A stretch of DNA of 64,000 nucleotides from Arcuatula senhousia (taxonomy: Eukaryota > Mollusca > Bivalvia > Mytilida > Mytilidae): contig OZ020306.1 of NCBI GenBank assembly GCA_963971305.1, positions 37,779,512 to 37,843,511 of the forward strand, given 5' to 3'. The translations under genes and the position numbers were made by a program. The notes beneath the pieces are model-generated. The model was not told where the DNA came from and did not search any database. It was given only the letters and a program-made list of their open reading frames with translations. Positions 34,796 to 48,600 of the stretch are shown here, piece after piece; the first letter of the stretch is position 1, and every line of letters starts with the position of its first letter.

Positions 34796-35180
34796 GCTTT
34801 GTCTGAAAAGTAACTGAAATATGTGCCCAATGTGGTTGAAATGGGTAGCAATGACAATCATGAGAGCTGGGATCGTCAGGCTATAATGCAGAAATCCAGA
34901 CCGCAATGACAGTTGTAATTCATGTCATTTGGAAAATTTCTCACGTTCCTCTCACGTGAAAGAGCCCTGCCGCATGTCTAGAGTAGAGAAGGATCTGTGG
35001 CCGGGATCCCCTGCAATGGGCTAAAATTTCCGATTCTGCATATCAATTCTTTTTCCAGTGACAGTTAAAACACTTTTCCCTGATTGACCGTGTGTCCTTA
35101 TTTCCTGCCCTTAATTATTTTCATGACCATCTCCCTGATATAGCAGATTTTGTACTGCTTTGGAGTATAACAAAAGCTAC
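34796..35180 (+). mobile_element. SINE, AACT-tail type, very old copy
   Basis: It follows the family through AGCTGGGATCGTCAGGC, TATAATGCAGAAATCC, CACGTGAAAGAGCCC, GATTGACCGTGTGTCC and CTGCTTTGGAGTATAAC, with heavy divergence. No target-site duplication survives. Confidence 0.65.
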
Positions 35181-35184
35181 TAAC

Positions 35185-36542
35185 ATGTAACTTCATTTTG
35201 AGAATAACGTTATTCCAAACAGCTTGACAATGCAACGTTGTCAATTGAATCCAGTAACGCAAACTCGTGTTAAATGGAAATTTTACAATAATTCATCGAT
35301 CGGTAGCGCAATATGTTATACTCTCTGTCCGGTTCGTACATTTACCTTGCTTTCTATATAATATTGTAATGCCCTGCTTCCTTTTTTATTTTCAATCTAT
35401 TACAATGTAGCAGAGGCACATTTACTTTTATCAATGATAATAACTAAAACAACGAGAACATGTTTATTAAGTATTTTTATTAAAATATCATAGTACATAT
35501 ATTTCATGTATTTCTCATAGGGAAACAATGATCGTTTATATTCAATTACCCAAGTTAAGTATGATCACTCTTCATGTTTCAGAATTTCAGCACAATGTTT
35601 GGAATTCCTCTAGACTTTACCTTTAAATACTAAAGAAATATGTTACACACTGACCCCTTTACCTTATCTGATCATTAGATGCATGAACATTCTTTGTTAT
35701 AACAATGTAAAATGCTATATGTAAATTCTAGAGGAGTCTGGTTTCCAGCCAAACGTTTGACGTCATGAATGCTATAAGCGAACACATAGACCTATGTTTT
35801 TGGTCATTCTTTAACATGTTTAAGATGGACAATTGTCTATCATTTTTATTACCTACCATTAATTGATATAAACAAGTTCAAGAGTGACAATCCTTAACTT
35901 TGAAATACTTAAGATTTTTTTTTTGCACACAGACACCTACTTTTTTATCAAATTTATTTGAATATTGTACTTATGTTTAAATATGAAACTCTTGATACCA
36001 CTTCATGGTTTTAAGACCAAAAGTTAAAAAATATAAAAGAGCTGTGTTGAATTGTAGGGAGTGCAATATCTCGCCATTTTATGGACGTCATATTAAAAAA
36101 AAACCTTAACACACATATATATGTGTTTCATTTTATCATTTTATAAAGTACTAGCCAGTCCTCGTCTTTTCAATCACAGTTCATAAAATACTTGATTTTT
36201 ACTTAGTTACAATTATAATCAAATTCAACCATAACCATCCTTAAAAGGATCATGATAAAAAGTAAAAAAACATTAACAGCATGAACAAAAGAATTTGCCG
36301 CGGGACAGATGGTAAAATTATACAAGAACTCTTTGATAAGCAACTGACAGAGTATCTAAAGTGCATGGAAACCTATCATTTTTTTCAGAACCATCCTTTA
36401 ATGCAAAATAAACAAAATAACAGAACATATTTGACAAAATAATGAAATTATTTGTTATAATATTATAAAAGATGCTTGAAATATTTTATGTACAAATCAA
36501 GTTGTAGTCTGTATACATCATTTGCAATGTCATGATTTAGAA
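35185..36542. other. Downstream region of gene B
   Basis: AT-rich sequence with no exon. On the - strand, a variant poly-A signal (ATTAAA, plus-strand 36397-36402) lies about 140 bp past the gene B stop and could end the transcript. Confidence 0.35.
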
Positions 36543-36619
36543 TTAAAAAAGATATATAACTATGGTTATTGTTGAGACAAGTATCATCACACTTGGAATC
36601 AGCCCCGCAACACTGCTAC
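36543..36619 (-). CDS. Gene B exon 15: hydrophobic C-terminus
   Basis: The acceptor TATTATTCTAG opens an exon whose first two bases complete the final Cys codon of module 13. The last 24 residues begin SSVAG, small residues suited to a GPI omega site. They continue as a hydrophobic stretch (VMILVSTITIVIYLF) up to TAA at 36543-36545. A tail-anchored helix is the alternative. Confidence 0.8.
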
Positions 36620-39600
36620 CTAGAATAATAGAGAAAAAGGAACAGTGTAGAAAGAGAGTCATGTAAAACATAAACCTTTCTCTGTGGATAAATTCATGAA
36701 ATAACAGACCGTATTTTTTTTTAAATTCAACTGTATTATTTCAACTTAATGACATTCTCGAACTGCTGGCTATAAAATGCTGGAAAACGTAAAGATACGT
36801 ACATGTAGTAAAGCAGTAGTCATACATATTGACACTTTAAATGTCAAAGATACTAATGCCAAGCAAGGCGTCACAATTAACGTAATGTTTGGCCGTACAC
36901 AAAACATCATGAAGCCTTCATTTGTGGGAAATCGTGAACCAGACGGCTGAAATCTTCTACGTTTCACAAGGTACATTTGTATTTGTTACAATTTATTTAG
37001 GTGTGTTTTGTTTTAACAAAGTCAATGGGCCAAATTAAAGTTGTTGTGCCCAGGTATGTCTATGTATATTGCTGTTTTAACTACATGTATGTGATTAAAG
37101 GGTTTGTTAGCGTTCGTTACGTTTATAGCCGTCAGTGGTTATACATGGGATGCTCGAAACATGACAAACTTGGGCTTCATTGAATTCTCAATTGTTAATG
37201 ATTAAGTTCACTATATGGTTTACATGTTAATCATGTTTTTTTGTTCGCTTCTTATAGTATTCGATTTTGCTTTACATAGTGATTACAAAAAAACGTTAAA
37301 TCTATATTTACATGTTCCGTCATCTTGGTTCTTTCCTGCTTCACATTGGCATTTGAAGTCATCACCAACTGCTTTGCAAGTAGCTGCAGTAACGCACTGA
37401 CTAACATGTCCATTTTCATCGCATTTCTCATCGTGTTTCAGTTCTGAAAATATTAACGTATATAATGTTGCTAAACTATTGTAATGTAAGTAAGCATATA
37501 AATGTAAAAATGTATTTGATAGCAGTACATGTAATTTACTTAGTATGTGAAATTTTGATAATGTGACAATAGAAAATATTAAACTTGTCTGTTAAATTTT
37601 GATAATGCGACATAAAATTATTAATTTGTGTCTAAGCAACTAGGCTAGGAATCACTCCTTCATGAGGGAGATATGGTTGTCAAATTGGGTAATTTCATTT
37701 ACAGTGGAGCCTACATAAGCAGCATTTTTTACTGGATTACAATGGTAGCAACGGGTGCCAGATAATTTTGAAGTGGCTACACAACAAGGCCTCTTAAATC
37801 CGGTATGATGCATTAGAATATGTTCTCATCTCGTTGGATTTGATCTCATGTCTGTCGCTCACTTACTTCCTGTTTACGATCATACATATTTTCAAAATCA
37901 TTTCGAGAAAAGTATACCGATGTATATAAATGTATTTATTGTATAATGCATTAGAATGTGTTCCCATCTCGTTGGATTTTTCTGTTTTCTTACTTTCAAC
38001 ACAAGCGCTGTTTTTCGGATATGACTGATCATTACACAGGCATTTTATTGCAGACCCATGTTGACTGCATTCAGCTCGTGCATCTGCACATGGACTTTCA
38101 TCTTGCAGTGAACACGTTGAATCTAAGGCTTGTTCTAAAAACAAATAAATTTCTTTAAAGAGGAACAACTAAATCTTATTTCAGTTTCAGAATTTGCTTC
38201 ATTTTAAAATATACATGTTGTAAAAATACTTTTTTCCCCAAGAATATGTTTAGGGCTTGCATCTGTCAATGTCAATTTTATAAAATAACCTTTAGCATGG
38301 AAAGACAATCAGTTAATATATCATCTATTTTTCTTCTTACATTTTTTTTCTTTCATCGACTGTTCAATGTTTTAGGTGGATTCAATCTTTTTCACTCGAA
38401 TGCAAAACTATTGTATTTAGAAATATATCTAATTATAGTATAACTAATGAGGGGTGGCGAATATCAATTTTAATGTAACGAGTCTCGAATAACGCCAGGA
38501 TTAAACAAGTGCGCGGAACTGTTCCGCGCACGAGTTGAATCCCCTAGCGTTATTCGACACGAGTGACATTAAAATTGATTTTCGTCACCCCAAATTATTT
38601 ATACTATTTATTATATAGATAGTTTAAAAAACGTGACTAATAGATCATCAAAATAATGAAAACGAAAGAAGTTATTGATTGATGAATTGTGTATTGCGCA
38701 CTAATCTATGTTGCGTATTTTTCGCGGGAAACTTCACGAGGGTTAGATAAATTCGCACGCGAGTTAGATAAATCCTGTAATTAACTCCGTGAAAATCTAT
38801 AAATTTATTTAACACGGAAATCACGATATTTCACCTATATCTATATAATAATTTGTAATATCAACAAATTTAAGCTAGTTTATTACTTCTCATGTTGTAT
38901 ATATATTTAACTTTCCTTGACTAACATTAATACTTACTGTCAATGCATGAAGTCGACGAGGTTTGGAAATATTTAGTGGCATCACTACAGACGCATTTAT
39001 TTGCTGTACATGCTAAAGAATACAGGCATGATTCTACTACACCGGTTGTGCAATCACCATTGAATCCTCCCTCTGTAATTGAAATTGCATGTTAAATGCA
39101 TTAGATCTGAAGTAATTTTATAATTATGATACAGTCGGTTATTTTACAATTTACCAGTAGACATTTTTATTTCATAATTTGGAGTGATTAACCTTTAAGT
39201 TGTATATGAAAATAGTGTAAGTCTCCCTGATGTACATGTAGTAATTTAAGGAGGAAAATAATGTATTCACTTACTAGCAGTGCAAGCAGAGTCTTTCTGG
39301 TAATACATTGGTGTACACTGACAAGTTCCAGAACATTCAACATTATCACCATTGCACTCTATGGGAGCAGTACATGCTTCTCCGAGGGCCTTTTCTAGGG
39401 ACAGACAATAATAATCAATAGTGTTTCTGTTAGATATGCGGAAAGGTCCAGGCTTTTACACACCAATCAAATTACAAAATATTGCATTCAATGTATATAA
39501 TCATATTCCTTAAAAAGAATTGTTTGCATGGTTTAATTGATAAAACTGCGCATATTTTGTTTTTTTAATTTATCTGCGCAAGTCATTGTCAAGGTCCACG

Positions 39601-42600
39601 TGTTGGTAAATTTCGTCGAGAACTGAAACTTCATCACCGTAGTACATGTACTATTTACACAACAAACTACCAAAAGTCTTAATTGTATAATATTTGTACT
39701 AAGTCGTACTAAAATTTACTTGACCAGTCTGTAAAAGTCTGAAAAGTACTTAATTGTACTCGACCAAAATCTGAAAATTATAAACAAAAACTACAGCGTA
39801 CTTGAATTGTTACCGTTTGGTCAAAACCACTAGGGATTAATCACATTCGCACCAAATTATATTCTATAACCTTTTCGAAACTTAATACCTGGTATAAACA
39901 ATGTCTTGAAAATCCAGTCACTGCCCCAAATTCCAACCTTTACCGATTGACCGCTATTGTTCTTGATATCGGTTACACACATGAAAATAGTAAAGATAAC
40001 CGTTCTTTTCTCTCACTTCCCTTTTTAAACAAAGGTTTGGATGCCATTAATTTAGGAAATATTCTACATCATAAATCTATTACGGCACATATTCCTCCTT
40101 ATTTCAAAGACAAAAGTATTCCAATTATCTCTTATACCTATACTTCCACTGTTGCACCAAAGGTTTTCAATTAGAAAAAAATGTTGCGGGATTTCCAAAT
40201 CAATGACCTTAAAGCAAAACCTCCAGACTGCTTGTGAAAAATCCCCATTCAATTATGGTCCCTCTGGCCACTTTATCACTGGTGACGTGGACATCGTGAA
40301 AAATGACTTGCAGCTAACCTAGGGGTTGGTTGTAACAACAATAGCACCACATACACAGCTACATCACTGTCTAAGGAGGAAATTATTGACAATCATAACT
40401 CTGTCATTTCCTCCTTCGGGCTCTCATTTAGTGCTGACAATAATGACATTCAATCCCTAAATTACATAAAAATCCATATAAACAGCGTTTCATTGCAGTG
40501 TCATCAAAATGTACCACTAAACCTCTTTCAGTTCTGCTGAACGGCAATAAAATCCGGCGTCCAGAAATATTACGATTGTTGTTATTCTAGAAATGATTTC
40601 GATCAAATGTGGATCCTGAAGAATTCGAAAGAAAAACTCGAAGAAACAGATGAACCAATGGGGTATCTGAATGTCAGAAGTCCGAAAGGGCAGAGACAAA
40701 ACCAGTAAACAGCAATGAAACGGGACAAAACAGACAACATGTAAAACATGGAAACACAAAATAACTGAATGTCAATCAACAACGCAAACTCCAGTCGAAA
40801 CGAAAGTGAACTCATGTGCTCCGGAAGAGTAACCTGTTCCTGCTTGCTATAGAACACCCGTCGCGTTGCCAACAGTCAATTAAGTGTGTCAAATACGGTA
40901 AATGAAGACAAAACAAAACCATATGACAAACCAACATCTGCACTAATCAGAGATCGAAATCCCATATTTTTCTATAAGTGCAAGATGTATTCAAAATTTT
41001 GTGAGTAAAGACAGCAACCGAGGAGCAACATAACCCTGTTTGAGCAATTTTTGCGTCAGACGTGCTGCTCTGCTAAGGAAATCGATGTGAGTCCCGCACG
41101 CTCTGGAGTTACGAATCAATTGAGATACGTAAACTCCATAAGCTGGAGCGGACGGAATGTTGCAACACAAGAAGGGAAAGTTGACGATTGGAAAATTGAA
41201 GTCATCACGTTTGTCATAGAGCTTTGTTGAAAGTTTTCCTTCTGAGTCAATTTCAAGATGTAGATCTAAATATGAAGCAGACTTCCTACAATCCGTGCTG
41301 TCCTTAATCTCAAGTTCCTGAGGATATATAAGATGGAGAAAGTCACCAAATCGAGAATTGTTTAGTGAAAGGACATCATTAATATAACGGAAAGAGAGAG
41401 CTATTCTAATCAGTTTCATCTTTCAACAGCATCAAAACTTTCGATTTCTCCACTCTTTACACTTCTATTTCGCATGAACAAATCAAATCACGATTGGGAT
41501 AGCTGATTAAACGCAGCTTTTTAAAAAAGAATGGAAAACGCATGTACAAATATTTGGAAGTCGATTACAGTAAGACTTACTTTGTCATCAATAAGTCTAG
41601 GAAAAAGAACAAATATACAGAAGACCAAACAGTCGACATGCTCAATTTGCTTATCGACAACATATTTGATCAATTTGGTGGACGTGTTTTTCATCAACAA
41701 AAGCAAATAATAGGGATTTCAATGGGCACTAAGTGTGCACATTTGCTAACTGATTTGCTTCTACATTCATATGACTTCTGGACAAAAAAAAATCGTAGAC
41801 TAGCACTCTTTTTCAAGCTCACGTTCCGTTATATGGATGATGTCTTTTCACTAAACTAAAATTCTCGATTTGGTGACTTTCTCCATCTCATATATCCCCA
41901 GAGACTTGAGATAAAAGACACAATGGATTCTATGAAGTCTGCTTCATATTTAGATCTACATCTCGAAATAGACTCTCAATTGTGATGACATCAACTTTCC
42001 AATCGTTAACTTCCCCTTTTTGTGTAGCAACATTCCGTCAGCCCCTGCTTATGGAGTCTTCGTATCACAATTGATTCGTTACTCCAGAGCTTGCATGAAT
42101 TTCATCGATTTCCTTGACAGAGCGTCACTTTTGACACATAAATTGCTGACACAGGGTTATTTTGCTCCGCGGTTGCTGTCTTCACTCAAGGAATTTTACG
42201 GTAGACACCGTGCACTCGATGACAAATATGGGATTTATATCTCTCAAATGAGTGCATATGTTGTAAAAGAAATTTGTTTGGTCTTCCTTAACCGGATTTG
42301 ACACACTGAATTGGAAATTAACAACATGACGGGTGTGCTATAGCAGACAGGAACCGCTTACTCTTCCGAAGCACCTAAGTTCTTTCTTGTCACGACTCGA
42401 GTTCACGTTGTTGATTTCCGTTCGGTTCTTTTTGTGTTTCTTCGTGCTGTTTTCGTTCGTGTTGACCGGTTTCGCCGTTGCCCTTTCGGACTTTTGACAA
42501 TTGAATGCCCCATTGGTGTCCCTTTGTTTGTTTGTCAATTTCAAACTTTTTACAAAAAATCAGTCTTTGGTCATGTACAGATGAGCACGTTCAAGACTTT

Positions 42601-45600
42601 TACAGAATGGTCGAGTACATTTCAGTAGGTTTAAGTCAAATGCTATACCATTCAGACTTTTTGAAGTTTGTAGTGTTACCAATCGAAATCGCGATAATAA
42701 ATCCAAAACAAAAGGATTGTAAATTAAATATTCATCGTTAAAACTAGTATGCTCTATTTTCTTCAATGACTTTGCGTCATTTTAAAGTAGGAAAATCACA
42801 GGTAGTAATGTGGTATATCGTATAACGTTTGATAAAGGGATTTTGTCATGGTTTAGTCAAGGGCATCATAGTTTGTACAAGAGAAATTTGCATAATGGCG
42901 TCTGTAAAAATAAAATCAAATCGCAATATTACGTTTCAACATAACTAAGGGCCAGATTTTGCCCCAAAACAACCATTCACTATGCATACAGCCTTTTGAC
43001 ACATTTTTTTCAGAGTAATTAAGAGCTTACAAAGCATAAATCACAAAAATACAAATATTACTTGTCATGGTTTGGATGTCATGGTTTGGTCAAGGGTTGT
43101 GATAGTTTGGTCAAGGGTTGTAATGGTTTGGTCAAGGGTTATTTAAAAGTTATATTTTAAATCGTATTCAATTATATGAGCTAGCAGTAATGGTTGTATA
43201 CCTTAAATTGGTCATACTTATATAACCATAATAGCGCATACTACATATTAACAGCCACTGGTGAAATTAATCACTATTTTAATATCAATCTTTATATGCC
43301 ATTCATAGGACATACATGATTTGAGTAATAATGGGATAAAGATTATTATACAGAATTTTCAATATTAGGTTCCATATCATTTCGAGACTCCCATATTAGA
43401 TGGATGCATAAGCCGAGACGATACCTGTACGAAAAAATTATATGGAATCCATATGGAATGCTTATGGAATCCATATGGACAGGTTATGGACAAGGATATC
43501 CATATGGATTTATGATTGTCCATATGGATTAAGTTGTTGTCCATATGGATTAGAATATTGTCTATATGGACAAAAAATGTTGTCCATATGGACAAATAAA
43601 AAATTCATAAGGACAAAGCTAAATCCATATGGACAATATTTTCTTTAAATCTTGGAGACATGAGTGCACTTGATGATGTCATTTCTGACATCATCAGTTT
43701 TTGAGCCCATTGAATTGAAAACAGGAACAATCATAACTGTGTGATTATTGCTGGAGTTAAAGATGATTATATTGAAATGTGTTTGGTTCTTATGTATTCA
43801 TATATGTAAGTACATTAATTAATGATTTTTTTTAGTTTTTCAATTCATTTCAATACCTTTTTATTGACCCAAAAGTTTAAAAGTTGATAAAACTGTACCC
43901 TAGATAAAAGAAATAGAATGGCAAGTAAATGCCAGTTGATTTCTTGCAAACTCTTAATCTTCATGCTATATTGCAGAGCTGCAATTAAGATTTTTATATT
44001 TTTTATTCATAATTCAATGTGGAATCATGCAGGATAAATGCAATTAGCAATTCAACAACAGTTCTAATGCTGATTTGGCAGAGCATGATTGGACAGACTT
44101 TGTAATGCATCCCCCCCCCCCAAAAAAATTGTTCAGTCATAATGCCAAAGCAACAACCCTTTCATATCTCCCCCATTATATAGTTAAATTGGTGCATATA
44201 TCAGTTGTACCAAATGCCTAATGTGCTTTCCCATAGGCAGATCCAGGGGGGCCTGGGGAGCCGCCCCCCCCCTTTTGCGGAAAAATTTGGTTGAATATAT
44301 AGTACCGGTAAATCATTGAAGCGTGACCGAAGCGGCTCCCTCTTCTCAGACTTTCTGGATCCGCCACTGTTTCCTGTTGTTTTTTTTTTGCATGGCCAAG
44401 AGGTGGTGGTATGCTAATAATGCCTTATTAAACTTAGTTCTTTATTTTTTGCCGTGACACATATGTTGTAAAGATAATACAAAATTTAAGAAACTTCTTT
44501 TCTGAAGGAAATTTGAAATAAATCTTAGATCAACAGCATCTCCATGTCTGAGAACCTTCAATTATGCCTGATTGAATCCCATGTCTAATCCTTATGGATT
44601 TCTTACTAAATAATCCATATGGATTGTAAAAAATTCCATATGGAATAAGAACAAAAATTTATATGGAATCCATAACCTTTTTATATGGAATCCATAACCT
44701 TTTTATATGGAATCAATAAATTTTTCATATGGAATCCATAACCCATTTATATGGAATCCATATGATTTATGCAAATGAGTTCATAAGATCTTATGGACTA
44801 ATTTAAATATTTCGGCCGAAATTCCATACGGAATCCATAACCATTCCATATGGATCCATAAGCATTCCATATGGATTGTTCAATAGAAATTGTTTAAAAT
44901 CCATATGGAATCCATAACCAATCCATATGGAGCTTTTCGTACGGGTAAGATCATTTGGCATTAGGTTAAATGCATGTTTTTGCTTATTGCCGCTATTACC
45001 TGTATATAAGCTCCCTCTCAATAAAGCTTCATACTTTCAGTATTCAAAGATGGACATTCCATAATTTAAATGATATTCACCACCAACTGAACTATTGCAA
45101 AGCGGACATATTCATCAACCTCAGGGTATATGATGCTTCAACCATCATATTATAATTTAGTGCAACAGCAGTGTTTGTTGTATTACAGAAACGTTTGCTT
45201 CATCAATAATATTATTTTTTATATTATCATACAGGAGTCTCTTGTACTCTTAAAGTTTACTTTAACCATATTCATATTGAATTGTTCAATGATAATCCTA
45301 GTGGTAAATGTACAGACTGTATGTTGTTGGCTTAGTTACGGTCTAGGGCAGAAGTTAAAATGATATACCTGTATATTAATAAAAATATATATCTGTTATA
45401 TGCAAAAACTGAAGGTAACCCTTTATAAATTCCAAGAAACGAGCCAATGATTTTCGGGGGGTTCAAGATGCGTAATAAGAAACACAGTATGTGGTTTACC
45501 ATACATGCCATACAGAAACACAGTATGTCGTCACACACACATAAAACAGCAAAAAAAGCCTAATATTTTGCCCGATCTCCTAATCTTAGAAAATGTGATA

Positions 45601-48600
45601 AACCATGACATAAGGGTATAAACCATGTCAATTTTCTGTTCCCTTTACCAAACCATGACAAAATCTGAATTTGGTTAACAAGCACAACTAAGCAGATTTA
45701 AAGTTAACACAGTAAACATTTATCATCATGTTCAATTCCTTTCAGCTCTCAACACGATTTGATACAAAAATAAAGATATTTTTAACATATTTTGGAAAGA
45801 AAACTCCCTTGTACAAACCATGACCTCCCTTTACCATACCATGACATATTGGTACACACATAACCTGTACATTAAGTTAACTTGGAAAGCAGACATCAAG
45901 TCTACTTTAAGTTCAGTTGCGACTGGTCATTCGACTGCTTTGAGCAGAAGTGCGACTGGTTCCAATTTATCTTTAAAAGCAGTCATAATTCCATGTCTGC
46001 TTTTAAAAGCAGTCGCGTACTTTTGACAGGGATGGTCAAGTTAAATTCTTGATAGGTCTGCATTAAAGACTGAATGTAAAAGGACAAAGACTGAATGTAA
46101 AAGGACAAAGTTATGCACTATCGCCTAAACCGCAGTTGAAATTCATTTTTTTTATGTAATAAAAAGCTTTCATATAAAATTAAACCCTTGCATTATTAAA
46201 CAGAATCCGGTTAGAAAAGACTTGTAACAATGACTTGTTTGGTTAAAGCAGTAAAGACTTTGTGTATGGTAACGACCAGTCATAAAAAAGCTGTCGCAAG
46301 TCTGCTGTAACCAGTCATGAGTTAACGCAAGATAACATTGAATGTCTGCTTTAGCAGAGATGAGCAGACATGGAGTTAGTTAGTTAGTTAGATATTGCTT
46401 TACTCCCAAGCAGCATTTCGGCTATATCCGGGAGATGAACATGAAATTGGTGATACAATGAACATGAAATGATGATGAAGTGGAGAAAACGGGGACACAA
46501 GGCCAATCGGGTAGGAGAGTTTTGACTGCCACTGGAAAAAGGAGTGATGGGTAGGGACGGAAACTTTTGCCTCCTGCATGGGGATCCTACGGGTCCTACT
46601 CTTACCGAGACCGAGCAGACATGGAAAGCAGTCACAAAGTTAACATTATGTTAACTTTAGTACAGGTTATGTGTGCACCCGTCTGCCCCTTTACCAAACA
46701 TTATACGAGATGACACATTACTACTTGTGATAATTCTATACGTAATCTATACGTGTTATAAAAAATTTTGGATTCATCTGCCTTTGCATTTTTATAAATT
46801 ATATATGCTTCATGAATACAGAAATATAGACACTAATAATTCTTTTGTGTTGTTCTTTGTTATAATGAACAACTTTTACTTTGGTTTTTTTGTTGTCTTT
46901 ATATACAGCAATGGTATTACATTCGCATAATTAAAAAGAACCAGGGGCGGGTCCATGATTTTAGTCTAGGCGGGAGAGCGTAAAGATAGTTTTTAGTGTT
47001 TTACGTGGATTTTATGCAAAGACTTAATACATTATTAAGGGTTACGCCTGGTAGGCTTTTCCTTTGATCCGCGCCTGAACGTCAGTGCCAGCTGATCGGA
47101 GAAAAAACACATTTCGAAATATACACGAATAAAATAAAAAAAAGTTTCTTGGATTTTGAAACATTGAACTTACTTGGTTTACAAGTTCCACTATCTTCAT
47201 AATGAGTTGCTTTGCATAAACACAAGATAGTTGATCCCGTACTGACTAAACAATCTGCATTAGCATCACTACACTGACCATCAGGACCGACTGTGCAAGC
47301 TCCATTTAATGCAATCTCTTTTAAAATAGAATATGCAGAATTGAATGTTCAATCAATATTAACTTCACAAACAAACATTTCAAGGCATGTCTCGGAGAAA
47401 ACCATACGTATTTGTTCAGTTTCATTTCGTTAACAAGAGGCTCCAAGGAGCCTGAATCGCTCACCTGACATATGTGCCTGAAGTAAAGGTTATTAGGCAA
47501 AATCTTTTTGACGTTGAAAGGGTCATAAGATTAATAAGGGGGTCATCTGACAATATGGTGGATCTTAAGATGCTGATAACTTTTGTTCTCAATCAAAATC
47601 TAAATATCTGGCACCCTTTTAGAGTTATTTTCGAAAAAATGCAGTTTAACCTAATGTTATATTTTTAGCCACAGCGGCCATGTTTTACAACCAATCAAAA
47701 ATCCCCACATCAGTTCTATACACCTATTGCTAATAAACAATAATATTAAGTTTGGTTCCAATTGGACTTAAAGTGTCAGAGGAGTTAACGTTTTCAATAT
47801 AATGAGGAAATGCTTTTTAAATGCTCAATTTTGACGTTCTAAGGGCAATAACTCCTCAAAGGAAAGGTCCTACAACGTTGACCCTATTACGTATTTTGTA
47901 GATCTTGATGCGCTTAACAATATGCAATTTAAATTTCTCAAATATCTTGTATAGTTTTCAAGATATTGAGCTAAACAGTTGCAAAACTTGCAAAGAATCC
48001 ACAAAAAGGGCAATAACTCCTACATGGGTTGTTGGATTTTCTTCAAAATTTCAGAGCTGGTAGATCTTGAGGTGCTGATCACTTTTGTTTCCAATCAAAA
48101 TTTTGAAATCTGTCACCGTTTTAGAGTTATTTGAAAAAAAAACTGCATTTTACCCCTATGTTCTATTTTTAGCCACACCGGCCATGTTTTACGACAAATA
48201 AAAAATCCCCACATCAGTTCTATACACCTAATGCTAATAAACAACTATACCAAGTTTGGTTCCATTTGGACATAAAGTGTCTGAGGAGTTAACGTTTTCA
48301 ATGTAATGAGGAAATGCTGTTAAAATGCTCAATTTTGACGTTCTAAGGGCAATAACTCCTAAAAGGAAAGGTCCTACAACGTTGACCCTATTGCATATTT
48401 TGTAGATCTTGATGTGCTTAACAATATGCAATTTAAATTTCTCAAACATCTAGTATAATTTTCAAGATATTGAGCTAAACAGGTGTAAAATTTGCAAAAA
48501 ATCCACAAAAAGGGCAATAACTCCTACATGGGTTGTTGGATTTTCTTCAAAATTTCAGGGTAGGTAGATCTTGAGGTGCTGATCACTTTTACTATGCCAG

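Larger units (their letters stand above)
39395..47173 (-). other. Gene B intron 10, a nested transposon stack
   Basis: This 7.8-kb intron holds three reverse transcriptase fragments (39.9-42.5 kb), a 3-kb repeat-armed element (42.8-45.8 kb), the CCATATGG element inside it, a TIR element (45.85-46.68 kb) and a SINE inside that. No further module exon was found. Confidence 0.7.

Noticed and set aside
41521..42301. A working reverse transcriptase gene
   Set aside because: A stop after FRYMDDVFSLN and a deletion before NIPSAPAYG break it, and the 5' half is missing. Only the motif is intact.
40590..42545. Twin priming as the cause of the head-to-head RT copies
   Set aside because: Twin priming inverts a different 5' part of one insertion. 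Here both arms carry the same C-terminal region and 3' repeat, and they differ in protein sequence.
43377..43648. Open frames on both strands rich in Ile-Trp and His-Met-Asp
   Set aside because: They are translations of the CCATATGG palindrome series; both strands read alike because the motif is palindromic.
46673..46930. An 85-codon + strand frame with hydrophobic stretches
   Set aside because: AT-rich sequence gives Ile/Phe/Tyr-rich frames by chance. There are no splice sites in register and no relation to gene B.
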